Of a DNA stretch of 60,003 nt, positions 18,925 through 27,606 are shown in pieces. The notes under the pieces are model-generated. The model did not search any database. It saw only the letters and a list, made by a program, of their open reading frames with translations, and was not told the origin of the DNA. The translations under genes and the position numbers were made by a program. The DNA comes from Eubacterium sp. (GTDB lineage Bacteria; Bacillota; Clostridia; Lachnospirales; Lachnospiraceae), in the NCBI GenBank assembly GCA_022794015.1, contig JAAWDZ010000038.1, positions 1 through 60,003 on the forward strand, read 5' to 3'. Each line of letters begins with the position of its first letter. Within the stretch, counting starts at the first letter, position 1.

Positions 18925-18961
18925 CTTATAAAAACACAGAGGGCATACAAACGCCCTCTGT
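18925..18961 (-). terminator. intrinsic terminator after the HU gene
   Basis: ACAGAGGGC (18936-18944) pairs with GCCCTCTGT (18953-18961), followed on the minus strand by GTTTTTATA. The rqcP gene begins about 60 bases further on. No promoter is evident between them, so rqcP may depend on read-through. Confidence 0.8.
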
Positions 18962-18974
18962 AAAAGCTGCTTAT

Positions 18975-19250
18975 TCATTCGTTCATCATATCTTTTAAAG
19001 CCTTGCCTGCTTTAAACTTCGGTGCTTTAGAAGCCGGGATTTTCATCTCGTCACCGGTCTGCGGATTCCTGCCGACACGCTCTGCACGCTCCGACACCTC
19101 AAATGTTCCAAATCCAACCAGCTGGATTTTTTCGCCCTTCTTTAATTCTTCAGCAACTACATCTGTAAAAGCCTTCAATGCCGCTTCAGCATCTTTTTTG
19201 GATAAGTCTGTTTTCTCAGCTATAGCTGCAACTAATTCTGCCTTGTTCAT
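18975..19250 (-). CDS. hup: HU family DNA-binding protein
   Basis: A 91-residue nucleoid protein that bends DNA without sequence specificity. The conserved [21 protein letters not shown] segment (about 47-67) carries the DNA-clasping arm. The N-terminal helices begin [13 protein letters not shown]. Length is standard. AGGAGGAATTTTGA sets the start, and a strong promoter and terminator bracket the gene. Confidence 0.96.
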   Translation of the reverse strand: MNKAELVAAIAEKTDLSKKDAEAALKAFTDVVAEELKKGEKIQLVGFGTFEVSERAERVGRNPQTGDEMKIPASKAPKFKAGKALKDMMNE

Positions 19251-19307
19251 TCAAAATTCCTCCTGTGGATATTCATAATACTTGAGGCCCGATTGCCTAC
19301 ATGATTA

Positions 19308-19336
19308 TTTATACTTGTTTTGCCTATGTTTGTCAA
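19308..19336 (-). promoter_or_regulatory. sigma-A promoter of the HU gene
   Basis: On the minus strand TTGACA (19336-19331) and TATAAA (19313-19308) are 17 bases apart, a near-consensus strong promoter. The leader is about 50 nt. Confidence 0.8.
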
Positions 19337-19360
19337 GAAAAAGTAATCTATTTTCATCAA

Positions 19361-21097
19361 TTAGATCAGCTTTTGCACAATATCAAGCATATTCTGGCCC
19401 AATACCTTTGCTTTTTCCACAGAATCTGTAAGAGAACTGCCCTTTACGCCAATATAAAATTTCACCTTCGGTTCCGTACCGGACGGACGGATGCATACCC
19501 AGGCATCATCCTGCAGCTCATAATATAAAACATTTGATTTCGGAAGGCCGGTCGGTTTCACTTCTTTTGTTTTCAGATCGGTAATCGTATCCTCCTGATA
19601 ATCCCGGACCTTTAATACCTCATAGGAACCGATTGCAGAAAGCGGCTCTGCCCTTAATGTGCCCAATATCTTTTTAATCTTCTCAAGACCTTCGATACCT
19701 TTTAAGGTGATGGATTCCACATGATCCTGATAATAACCGTAGCGTTCATACATGTCTAACATCGCATCCCAAAGCGTCTTGCCCTGTGTTTTATAATATG
19801 CGGCGGCCTCACATAAGAACATGGTGGCGGCAATAGCGTCCTTATCCCTTGCATAGGTGCCCGGCAGACATCCGTAGCTTTCCTCCATGCCAAAAAGATA
19901 GGTCCCTTTGCCTGTTTTTTCGAACTCCAGCATCTTCTGGCCGATAAACTTAAACCCGGTTAAAACTTCTACCAGCTCTACGCCGTAATATTTCGCAACG
20001 GCATCTGCCATATTGGTTGTTACAATGGAACGGATATATGCGCCATCCTGCGGCAGGCTGCCTTTGACCGCTTTTGTCTGTCCAATAATATAATCACCAA
20101 TCAGACAGCCGGACATATTTCCGGTCAGCATATGATATTCACCGGTCTGGCCATCCTTAACGTATACACCGAGGCGGTCTGCATCCGGATCTGTTGCCAG
20201 CACCAGATCCGCGCCTTCCTTTTTCGCAAGCGCAAGCGCAAGCTCATAGGCTGCGGCAGCTTCCGGATTTGGATAGCCGACTGTCGGGAAATCGCCGTCC
20301 GGCAGTTCCTGTTCCTTAACTACAAATACATTGGTAAATCCAAGCTCCTTTAATATAGTACGAACCGGAATATTGCCTGTCCCATGCAGCGGCGTGTAGA
20401 CAATCTTAAGCTCATCTTTTACTGCATCAATGGCATCCTGGTGAAGCACGAGCTTTTTGATCTCGTCCATATAGGCACGGTCAATATCTTCTCCGACTGT
20501 CATATACAATCCGTCTTCTTTTGCTTTGGACTTATCCATGGTAAGCATCGTACTGTAATCTGTAACCGCTTTTACTTCGGCCATAATGCCGGTATCATGC
20601 GGCGGTGTAATCTGCGCGCCGTCTTCCCAGTAAACCTTATATCCATTGTATTCTGCCGGATTGTGGCTTGCCGTGATATTAATACCTGCTATGCAGTTTA
20701 ACTTGCGCACGGCATAAGATAATTCAGGCGTCGGACGAAGCGTTTCAAACACATATGCCTTAATCCCGTTTGCCGCCAGGCAGAGCGCTGCCTCATCCGC
20801 AAATTCCGGCGACATATGTCTTGAATCATAAGCGATTGCCACACCGCGGCTCTCACCCTGCACTTTTTTGATGTAATTAGCAAGTCCCTGTGTCGCTTTG
20901 CGGACAGTATAAATATTCATACGATTTGTTCCTGCGCCGATTACGCCGCGCAGTCCTGCCGTACCAAATTCCAGCTCTGTGTAAAACCGGTCTTCCATTT
21001 CCTTTTCATCATCTGCAATTCCTTTTAACTCAGCCTTTGTTGCTTCGTCAAAATACGGATTTGAAATCCACTCCTGATAAACGTCTCTGTAATTCAT
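19361..21097 (-). CDS. pgcA: phosphoglucomutase / phosphomannomutase family (phospho-sugar mutase)
   Basis: A 578-residue alpha-D-phosphohexomutase interconverting glucose-1-phosphate and glucose-6-phosphate through a phosphoserine. The active serine is Ser144 in TASHNP. The Mg loop is DPDADRLG, the sugar-binding loop MEESYG and the phosphate-binding loop RPSGTEPK near the C-terminus. All four domains are present at the length of Firmicute PgcA. GAGGAGGAATAAT precedes the start. The product feeds glycogen, UDP-glucose and wall polymer synthesis. Confidence 0.93.
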   Translation of the reverse strand: MNYRDVYQEWISNPYFDEATKAELKGIADDEKEMEDRFYTELEFGTAGLRGVIGAGTNRMNIYTVRKATQGLANYIKKVQGESRGVAIAYDSRHMSPEFADEAALCLAANGIKAYVFETLRPTPELSYAVRKLNCIAGINITASHNPAEYNGYKVYWEDGAQITPPHDTGIMAEVKAVTDYSTMLTMDKSKAKEDGLYMTVGEDIDRAYMDEIKKLVLHQDAIDAVKDELKIVYTPLHGTGNIPVRTILKELGFTNVFVVKEQELPDGDFPTVGYPNPEAAAAYELALALAKKEGADLVLATDPDADRLGVYVKDGQTGEYHMLTGNMSGCLIGDYIIGQTKAVKGSLPQDGAYIRSIVTTNMADAVAKYYGVELVEVLTGFKFIGQKMLEFEKTGKGTYLFGMEESYGCLPGTYARDKDAIAATMFLCEAAAYYKTQGKTLWDAMLDMYERYGYYQDHVESITLKGIEGLEKIKKILGTLRAEPLSAIGSYEVLKVRDYQEDTITDLKTKEVKPTGLPKSNVLYYELQDDAWVCIRPSGTEPKVKFYIGVKGSSLTDSVEKAKVLGQNMLDIVQKLI

Positions 21098-21204
21098 ATT
21101 ATTCCTCCTCTTGTTTTTTATTCATGACGACAGTTTCGGGCTGCCGCTATTGAACTATTTAGTGAATGCAAACACCACACTGTATGCTTTTTGCCAAAAC
21201 TGCA

Positions 21205-22623
21205 TCATTCATCTCTTAAATCGTCATAACTGCTGCTGCCTGCATTTGTACCTGCAGTCGTATCCGTACTGTGATTATTGGTACTGTTGCTGTTGTTATT
21301 AATGGATGTCAGCAGATTATATAATGTCGTCAGATAATCGGTCTGTGACGGATTATTATTGTTATTATTATTGTTGTTATTATTACCGTTGTTATTCTGA
21401 TTATTATTATTGCCGTTATTCTGATTATTGTTATTGCCGTTGTTATTCTGGTTATTGTTATTTGTGTTATTGTTGTTTCCCGCGTTATTTTTGCCGGAAT
21501 CTGCATTTGTTCCGCTGTTTTTCCCTGATTTATCTTTATCCTCAGAACTGTCTGCAGAGTTTTTGGAGAGAGCAATTTCGATCTCTGTTTCTGCGGAGTT
21601 GACCACCAGCTTTTTAGTAATGGTGTCGTATCCCTCCGCTTCAACCGCGATGGTATGGATGCCGTAACGCACATCAACCGGTTTGGAATAATCCGCCTTC
21701 TTGCCATCTATATACAAAACGGCCCCTTCCACTCCGACTTTAAAGGTAATCCTGCACATCTTAGGGCCTTCCCCCTTTAGTTCATCTAAATTCAGGCTGA
21801 CTGTCTGATTCCTTGGTATTTCTATCTCTCTGCTGCCGCCGTAACCGTCATTGGCTACCGTAACCAGATATTTGCCCTCCGGTACCTCCACCTGCATATT
21901 CTTAGTCACTTCTCTGAAAATTTTGTCTCCGATACAGATAAAACTGCCTTCAAACAGTTTTGTATCGGAAAGCGCCAGGTAACCGTGGCCTTTGGTCACC
22001 GACAGGGAAATCAGCTCCTTATCCTGCACTACGGCACGCAGCACATCGCTTTCACTTAAATCATCAAACCCTACTGTTTCTTCTCCGGAAAAAATCTCCA
22101 TCTTGGGATTACAGGCATATTTTGTCTTCCCTATCGTAAGCGCGCGGCTGTCTGCATCAAAGGAATAATTCACGATATCCTCGTATACCCATACCCCGGC
22201 CGAACACTGTATGCTAATAAGCTGCTGGGTATGCCCGGATACTACAATCTGTACCACATCCCCCGGTACAAAGGAATCCATTGACTTGCTGTTGCCGTAT
22301 TTGTCCAGGAACCGGGTTCCTGTGCCATATGCATACTGGCACTGCCTGCCATTGGATACCTTCCGGAAAACGGCAAGCTTTCTCTCCATATCAAGCTGTG
22401 AAAGAATATACAAATCCTCTTCCGATACCTCTGACGCCTGGATTTCGGTGCTGGCTACGCTTTCCGCCGCGTCTGCTTCCTGCGCCATAACCTCGTCCGA
22501 TCTGACGCCAGTTCCCCTGCGGCTCTGGATGATACCGCTGTCACGCGTTCCACAGGCGCATAAAGCAAATGCCATAAGCATAAACCCGATTGCTAAAATA
22601 TATTGCTGCTTTTGTATTTTCAT
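21205..22623 (-). CDS. lipoprotein with PEGA domain and Asn-rich low-complexity tail
   Basis: A 472-residue protein. An N-terminal lipoprotein signal (about 1-24, ending ALCAC with lipid-modified Cys24) is followed by roughly 250 residues of beta-rich sequence with no recognised family. A PEGA domain follows at about 290-355 (LYIDGKKADYSKP, GYDTITKKL). The tail (about 356-472) is first Ser/Lys/Asp-rich and then dominated by poly-Asn broken by Gly or Gln. PEGA domains occur on surface proteins, often near S-layer or wall functions. It follows the CotS-like gene by 52 bases on the same strand. A role in the spore or cell surface is inference. Confidence 0.8.
   Translation of the reverse strand: MKIQKQQYILAIGFMLMAFALCACGTRDSGIIQSRRGTGVRSDEVMAQEADAAESVASTEIQASEVSEEDLYILSQLDMERKLAVFRKVSNGRQCQYAYGTGTRFLDKYGNSKSMDSFVPGDVVQIVVSGHTQQLISIQCSAGVWVYEDIVNYSFDADSRALTIGKTKYACNPKMEIFSGEETVGFDDLSESDVLRAVVQDKELISLSVTKGHGYLALSDTKLFEGSFICIGDKIFREVTKNMQVEVPEGKYLVTVANDGYGGSREIEIPRNQTVSLNLDELKGEGPKMCRITFKVGVEGAVLYIDGKKADYSKPVDVRYGIHTIAVEAEGYDTITKKLVVNSAETEIEIALSKNSADSSEDKDKSGKNSGTNADSGKNNAGNNNNTNNNNQNNNGNNNNQNNGNNNNQNNNGNNNNNNNNNNNPSQTDYLTTLYNLLTSINNNSNSTNNHSTDTTAGTNAGSSSYDDLRDE
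21345..21478 (-). repeat. AAT/AAC trinucleotide tract encoding poly-Asn
   Basis: About 130 bases of near-uninterrupted AAT and AAC codons on the minus strand, broken at intervals by GGC/GGT (Gly) and CAG (Gln). They give blocks such as NNNNQNNNGN. Unit changes would alter the tail length by whole residues and keep the frame. Confidence 0.8.
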
Positions 22624-22675
22624 ACTGTTATCTCCTATCCATTTAAAAAACTGGATTTATTATAACACACTCTTT

Positions 22676-23674
22676 TCAACTTGTGAAATAAAATAACATT
22701 TTTAAGAATTGTTTTCTCTGCGGTTCCTGGGCGATAATCTTTTCCAATTTCTCAATATCCCTGCCGGAAATCCAGGATTTCCGGGAGCTGCTGTAGTGAT
22801 TGGCAATTTTCCAGAATTTTTTGGGATAAGCCAGGCGCAGGTAAAGCTGCTCCGATTCCTCCGGCAGAAGCTTTCTCACATTGGTATATTCCGTAATCAT
22901 TTCAATGCCAAGCCCGGTATTCCAATTATATTTTTCCAGAATTTTACGAACAAAATTCGCCAGATCCTGCACCATAATATCATACGTCATCTGTTCAAAA
23001 TTCAAAATCACCCATTCTCCCTGAGACAAAAGGACATTATGCTGGTTATAATCCCCGTGGCAAAGCCCCCGCATCTGTTCTGCCACGCCTGTTTGCAGAT
23101 GCAATGCCTGCTGCTTTAACCGCTCCGTCACCTCATTGGCCTGCTCCCGATAGCTTTCATACACATTCATAAATAACAGCTCAAAACGGTTTTTCTTGTT
23201 CTTGTTGCGGATATAATTTTTCACTTTGTTCAGTTCTCTGTTATGCCTTTCGTATTCCGTTAAAAGGCTGTCCTGATCCGCCTTTAAAAAATCAGGGATT
23301 TCTTTCCTGTAGGACTTTGCCAGACTGTGAAACTGTGCCAGCCTTTTTATGGCCACCATAATATCATCCCTGCTGCGGACGTCACATTCCCTGCCCAAAT
23401 ACCAGTTTTTGAGCAGATAACACGTATTATCAGGTTCATCCTTTACAAGAACCTCGCCGTCCTTTGCCACGACAATTGTTTCTGCCGCAAATCCGTTTTC
23501 CGCCAGAAAACCCAATATATCATATAAAAAAGCAGCCCGTTCCTTTGATCCACGAAACTCCTTTAACAGCATCGTCCCCTGATCCGTGTCACAGCCCAGG
23601 GCTCCGCGTCCTTTTACTGTACTTCTGATTTCCAATTCATACTGTTCCAGAATCTCTTCTTCCCGATTATACAC
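22676..23674 (-). CDS. CotS-family (spore coat) kinase-like protein
   Basis: A 332-residue protein with the aminoglycoside-phosphotransferase fold typical of the CotS/YsxE/CotI coat family. The catalytic-loop motif HGDYNQHN is present at about 210-217. The metal-binding motif that is usually (I/V)DFD here reads LNFE, so its Asp is Asn. Activity may therefore be altered or lost; many CotS relatives deviate here. An N-terminal lobe with LLKEFRG and LLKNWYLG matches the family. It sits between cca and the PEGA lipoprotein. The substrate is unknown. Confidence 0.8.
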   Translation of the reverse strand: MYNREEEILEQYELEIRSTVKGRGALGCDTDQGTMLLKEFRGSKERAAFLYDILGFLAENGFAAETIVVAKDGEVLVKDEPDNTCYLLKNWYLGRECDVRSRDDIMVAIKRLAQFHSLAKSYRKEIPDFLKADQDSLLTEYERHNRELNKVKNYIRNKNKKNRFELLFMNVYESYREQANEVTERLKQQALHLQTGVAEQMRGLCHGDYNQHNVLLSQGEWVILNFEQMTYDIMVQDLANFVRKILEKYNWNTGLGIEMITEYTNVRKLLPEESEQLYLRLAYPKKFWKIANHYSSSRKSWISGRDIEKLEKIIAQEPQRKQFLKMLFYFTS

Positions 23675-23754
23675 AAAAACCCCTCCATACGAATCTGTTC
23701 ACGCAATTTCTCCGTGTCTCTTTAACATATGAAGAGGTTTCTTAAAGTATGCAC

Positions 23755-25089
23755 TTAAATTTTCAGATTATCAGTTGCTTTTTTCAACAGATACTCTTTT
23801 TCATTCTTCAAAGGATCTTCCAGTACAATATCCAAAAGCTGCTTTAACACCTTTCCAAGCCCTGGCCCTGGCTTGATACCCATTGCAATTAAATCTCCCC
23901 CGTTTACTGCAAGCTCTTTTAACGTTAAGCATTGCTTCTGTTCGATAATCTTCCTGTAACAGGCTTCATATCGTTTCAGATACTCCAGCTTTTGTGTACG
24001 CTTATAGCTGCTCTGAGCCAGAATATCTGCCTTCTTTACTGCAAATATATCAGGATAAGCATTCAGCCCCAGACGCACCATTGCTTTTCGGACATTTTTC
24101 TCTGTCAGAATTGGATTATCGTCATGCCCGTTTACCAGACAGCGCACTTTCGCAATCGTTTCATTGTCAAACTTTAACCGGCGCAAAATCTCCCCTGCCA
24201 TTTGGCTGCCAGCCTTTGGATGCCCGTAAAAATGGTGTTTGCCGTCTTTTCCTCTGGTACGGCATACGGGCTTAGCGACGTCATGCAGCAAAACAGCCAG
24301 CCGAAGCACTTTATCCTCCGGCGTATGCAAAAGCGCCGCAATGGTATGCTCTCCTACCGTATACATATGATGCGGATTATCCTGCCCGGTCTGCATCATC
24401 ACATCAAATTCCGGCAGCATCACCCGTGTAATACCCAGTTCATAAAGCGTACGCATCTCCTGTGGATGTGCAGACACCAAAAGCTTTGTCAGTTCTGCCT
24501 GAATACGCTCTGCACTGATATAGCGCAGCGTATCTGAAAGCTCCTTCACAGCTGCTTTTGTTGCCCCGTCAACAGCAAATCCAAGCTGCGCCCCAAAACG
24601 TACTGCACGCATCATACGCAGCGCATCTTCCTGAAATCTCTGATGCGCCTGGCCCACACACCGGACCAGCTTCCTGTCCAAATCTCCCATACCGTCAAAT
24701 GCATCCACAAGCCCTTCTTTCGGATTATATGCCATGGCATTTATGGTAAAGTCCCGCCGTTTTAAGTCCTCAATCAAACTGGGGGTAAACGTAACCTCCT
24801 TCGGATGTCTGAAGTCTTCATATTTACCATCCACACGGTATGTCGTCACTTCAAACCCTTCCCGTCCAAGCATTACCGTTACCGTTCCATGCTCAACCCC
24901 CGTGTCAATTGTTTTGGAAAAAATCGCCTTTACTTCCTGTGGTTTTGCAGATGTAGTGATATCCCAGTCTTCCGGTTTCCTGCCCAGGATGCTGTCACGA
25001 ATACAGCCGCCTACCGCATAGGCTTCGTAACCAGACTGCATCAGAGTATCTATAATATAGTTCACTTTCTCCGGCAATGCAATTTTCAT
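23755..25089 (-). CDS. cca: CCA tRNA nucleotidyltransferase
   Basis: A 444-residue class II nucleotidyltransferase that adds or repairs the 3' CCA of tRNAs; the two tRNA genes in this window lack encoded CCA. The head domain has GGCIRDSILGRKPEDWDI with the metal-binding Asp pair. RRDFTINAMAYN and the RMMRAVRFGAQ segment follow. A C-terminal HD domain contains HTIAALLH and LLHDVAKP. The start at 25089 has GGAAGG upstream and begins one base after the proS stop. The much longer in-frame extension into proS lacks family sequence. It shares the proS transcript. Confidence 0.93.
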   Translation of the reverse strand: MKIALPEKVNYIIDTLMQSGYEAYAVGGCIRDSILGRKPEDWDITTSAKPQEVKAIFSKTIDTGVEHGTVTVMLGREGFEVTTYRVDGKYEDFRHPKEVTFTPSLIEDLKRRDFTINAMAYNPKEGLVDAFDGMGDLDRKLVRCVGQAHQRFQEDALRMMRAVRFGAQLGFAVDGATKAAVKELSDTLRYISAERIQAELTKLLVSAHPQEMRTLYELGITRVMLPEFDVMMQTGQDNPHHMYTVGEHTIAALLHTPEDKVLRLAVLLHDVAKPVCRTRGKDGKHHFYGHPKAGSQMAGEILRRLKFDNETIAKVRCLVNGHDDNPILTEKNVRKAMVRLGLNAYPDIFAVKKADILAQSSYKRTQKLEYLKRYEACYRKIIEQKQCLTLKELAVNGGDLIAMGIKPGPGLGKVLKQLLDIVLEDPLKNEKEYLLKKATDNLKI

Positions 25090-25090
25090 T

Positions 25091-26533
25091 CTAATATGCC
25101 TTCCCCCAGTACACCAGTTTCTTCGCGGGCTTTCCGCAGCAAACGCAGACAGATGATATCTCCTCCTGGTCTGTAAACGGCATACATCTGGACGTTGCCG
25201 CAAAGTCTTCCTTAAATTTATCCTCACACGCCTGTTCTCCGCACCACATCCCGCGGATGAAGCCCGGCCTGTTGGTAATAATTTCCTCAAATTCCTGGAA
25301 ATTATGAGCATCATAAATATGGGCGTCTCTGTGTGCCTTTGCGCAGGCAAACATGTCTGCCTGAATGCTTTCAAGCAGCTCCTGAGCTTTTACCTCAAGC
25401 TGTTCCAGCGCCACCACGATTTTTTCTCTGGTATCGCGGCGTACCAGTACGCACTGGCCTGCTTCTATATCCTTTGGCCCGATTTCAATCCGGATCGGAA
25501 TACCGCGCATTTCCTGCTCAGAGAATTTCCAGCCCGGACTTTTATCGGAATCATCCAGCTTTGTGCGGATACCTGCTGCCACAAGACGCTCTTTTAATTC
25601 GGACGCTTTTTCCAGAATGCCTTCTTTACGCTGCTGTATCGGGATTACCATTACCTGTATCGGAGCAATTTTCGGCGGCAGTACAAGACCGGAGTCATCT
25701 CCGTGCACCATAATAATCGCACCTATGATACGGGTGGACATTCCCCAGGAGGTCTGATGGACATACTGCAGACTGTTGTCTTTATCGGTATACTGGATGC
25801 CGAATGCTCTTGCAAACCCGTCGCCGAAATTGTGGCTGGTACCGGACTGCAGAGCTTTGCCGTCGTGCATAAGCGCTTCGATTGTATACGTAGCGTTTGC
25901 CCCGGCAAATTTTTCTTTCTCCGTCTTTTTCCCACGTACGACAGGAATGGCGAGCACTTCTTCACAGAAGTCGGCGTAAACGTTTAACATCTGGATAGTA
26001 CGCTCTTCGGCTTCTTCTTCGGTTGCATGTGCCGTGTGCCCTTCCTGCCACAAAAATTCCCTGGAACGAAGAAACGGTCTTGTCTCTTTTTCCCATCTTA
26101 CGACGGAACACCACTGGTTATATACCCTGGGCAGATCCCGGTAGGACTGGATATCGTTTTTGTAAAAATCACAGAAAAGCGTTTCGGAGGTCGGGCGGAC
26201 GCAAATCCTCTCCTGCAGCAGGTTTGAACCGCCGTGGGTAACCCAGGCCGCTTCGGGGGCGAAGCCTTCTACATGATCTTTTTCGATATTTAAGAGGCTT
26301 TCCGGGATAAACATGGGCATGTACACGTTTTCTACGCCGGTTTCCTTGAACCTGCGGTCAAGCTCATTCTGGATATTTTCCCAGATAGCGTACCCCGCAG
26401 GCTTGATGATCATACAGCCCTTTACGGAGGAATAGTCGGTCAGCTCCGCTTTTTTTACGACATCTGTGTACCACTGGGCGAAATCCTCGTCCATAGAGGT
26501 AATGGCTTCTACTAATTTCTTTTCTTTTGGCAT
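25091..26533 (-). CDS. proS: prolyl-tRNA synthetase (short, archaeal/eukaryal-type)
   Basis: A 480-residue class II synthetase that charges tRNA-Pro. The short form lacks the bacterial editing insertion. Motif 2 lies around [20 protein letters not shown], the preceding [11 protein letters not shown] is conserved, and the C-terminal zinc-type domain ends KLVYWGKAY with CVCCGKPA just before. The start at 26533 follows AAAGGACG; the upstream in-frame ATG lies inside the leader and has no site. Expression is governed by the T-box leader upstream, and cca is directly coupled downstream. Confidence 0.94.
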   Translation of the reverse strand: MPKEKKLVEAITSMDEDFAQWYTDVVKKAELTDYSSVKGCMIIKPAGYAIWENIQNELDRRFKETGVENVYMPMFIPESLLNIEKDHVEGFAPEAAWVTHGGSNLLQERICVRPTSETLFCDFYKNDIQSYRDLPRVYNQWCSVVRWEKETRPFLRSREFLWQEGHTAHATEEEAEERTIQMLNVYADFCEEVLAIPVVRGKKTEKEKFAGANATYTIEALMHDGKALQSGTSHNFGDGFARAFGIQYTDKDNSLQYVHQTSWGMSTRIIGAIIMVHGDDSGLVLPPKIAPIQVMVIPIQQRKEGILEKASELKERLVAAGIRTKLDDSDKSPGWKFSEQEMRGIPIRIEIGPKDIEAGQCVLVRRDTREKIVVALEQLEVKAQELLESIQADMFACAKAHRDAHIYDAHNFQEFEEIITNRPGFIRGMWCGEQACEDKFKEDFAATSRCMPFTDQEEISSVCVCCGKPAKKLVYWGKAY

Positions 26534-26699
26534 GGTTTTTCGTCCTTTCTGAATATTATTTTGTATGTTTTTTCCATTCACGGATCAGAAATGTGCATTT
26601 ACTGCACAGGGCCTTCTACATTCCGTTCCGGTCATTGCCAGACAAAGCAGGGGCATTTCGTGAGAATATGATACCTGTTTTTATCATCGGACGTATATA

Positions 26700-26998
26700 C
26701 CGAAAAAACGCCGGAGCATTTCTATCCCGATATACAGGATGCGCCTGTCAGTCTGCACACCCCAGGGACCGAAATATTCCGGCGGTACCACCCTGATTCA
26801 TGTATCCCTTTTATCCATACATGCACTCAAATCCCGTTAACGCCGGGGTTACGCCGTATTTTCATACGAAAGCTCCAAGGCGGGTTCAAACAGCGCCAGG
26901 CAAAGATCTTACAGCCCATCCTGACAGGATGTGATCTTTTCTCTGGGGAATGGCAGCTGGTTTACTGATCCTCTTCATCACTTGTGTTTTGTATTTGC
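26700..26998 (-). promoter_or_regulatory. T-box riboswitch controlling proS-cca
   Basis: On the minus strand the stem I start GATGAAGAGGATCAGTA is followed by a specifier region reading TTTGAACCCGCCTTGGAGC. The likely specifier codon is CCC (26884-26882), proline, matching the downstream gene. The T-box AGGGTGGTACCGCC is at 26794-26781. The competing terminator pairs CGCCGGA (26784-26778) with TCCGGCG (26715-26709), followed by TTTTTT. Uncharged tRNA-Pro should stabilise the antiterminator. The specifier call is by eye and the least certain part. Confidence 0.88.
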
Positions 26999-27004
26999 AG
27001 GTCT

Positions 27005-27034
27005 ATTTTAGACTGCCTGCTTTTACTTTGTCAA
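27005..27034 (-). promoter_or_regulatory. sigma-A promoter of the proS leader
   Basis: On the minus strand TTGACA (27034-27029) and TAAAAT (27010-27005) are 18 bases apart. Transcription starts near 26998, just before T-box stem I. Confidence 0.75.
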
Positions 27035-27145
27035 GAGGGTTGACGGAAGTTTCTTCATTCCGCTTTGTTCGGCTTAAGAGGGCATGCCGCAGATGCAAAA
27101 AATAACCAAATCGTTACAAATTTAAAAACAATTTTACAAAATAAG

Positions 27146-27174
27146 TTGTATTTTCTGTTATTATACGGTATATT
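27146..27174 (+). promoter_or_regulatory. sigma-A promoter of the small orphan gene
   Basis: TTGTAT (27146-27151) and TATATT (27169-27174) have a 17-base spacer. Transcription would begin only about 15 bases before the coding region. Confidence 0.55.
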
Positions 27175-27194
27175 ACAAGTAAGGAGAAAGGACG

Positions 27195-27500
27195 GTGGGT
27201 AATATGAAAAAATATACAAGAAATTCTTTTGAAGTAGAAGCAATTGCATATGAAATCGGCAAGGGCCTTGAAGACGGGTTTATGCCGTGGAATTCGATTG
27301 TGACAACTGGCTGGATCCGGACAGATAAGCTGATTCAGATTACGCGGGAAGACGGCATGGTCGTGTGCCCCTTTATTCAGAACCGGAGGGGGATTATTTT
27401 CCTGCGGGAAGGGGACTATATTATAACGGAATCCGATCAGGAACGGCACGCGTGCGGCGGAGATAAGTTTTTTGACAGATATCATCCGATTGAAAAATAA
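27195..27500 (+). CDS. small protein with a C-terminal GDYII...C...F..(T/R)Y-type domain
   Basis: A 101-residue protein of unknown role, starting GTG at 27195 after AAGGAG (27181-27186). An ATG three codons later is an alternative. The C-terminal half reads LREGDYIITESDQERHACGGDKFFDRYHP. This resembles the short C-terminal motif seen in many phage and mobile-element proteins of the type GD(Y/W)IIxGxxGExYPCxxxxFxxTY. There is no signal peptide or membrane segment. It has its own promoter and terminator and stands alone between divergent proS and convergent btuD. Phage origin is only suggested by the motif; no other phage gene is near. Confidence 0.7.
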   Translation: MGNMKKYTRNSFEVEAIAYEIGKGLEDGFMPWNSIVTTGWIRTDKLIQITREDGMVVCPFIQNRRGIIFLREGDYIITESDQERHACGGDKFFDRYHPIEK

Positions 27501-27539
27501 CAGATTTGTGTCAGCCCCGGCCAGATACAGGTATTACAA

Positions 27540-27575
27540 CAAAGCCCGTCAATTAAGACGGGCTTCTTTTATTGA
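27540..27575 (+). terminator. intrinsic terminator of the small orphan gene
   Basis: AAGCCCGTC (27542-27550) pairs with GACGGGCTT (27557-27565), followed by CTTTTATT. It can also serve the convergent btuD gene. Confidence 0.8.
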
Positions 27576-27606
27576 CGAAAACTCCACATGAGCCTCTTCC
27601 TGTCAG

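Noticed and set aside
21345-21478. Repeat tract that could be mistaken for a CRISPR array
   Set aside because: The repeats are codons for asparagine inside an intact frame, with no fixed repeat-spacer length and no cas genes.
23674-23755. Pseudogene call for the CotS-like protein because of its LNFE motif
   Set aside because: The frame is intact, the length is normal and many coat-family relatives lack the canonical Asp, so it is kept as a gene.
25090-25374. Longer start for cca
   Set aside because: The 95 extra codons overlap proS in another frame and do not resemble the nucleotidyltransferase family; the short start is coupled to the proS stop.
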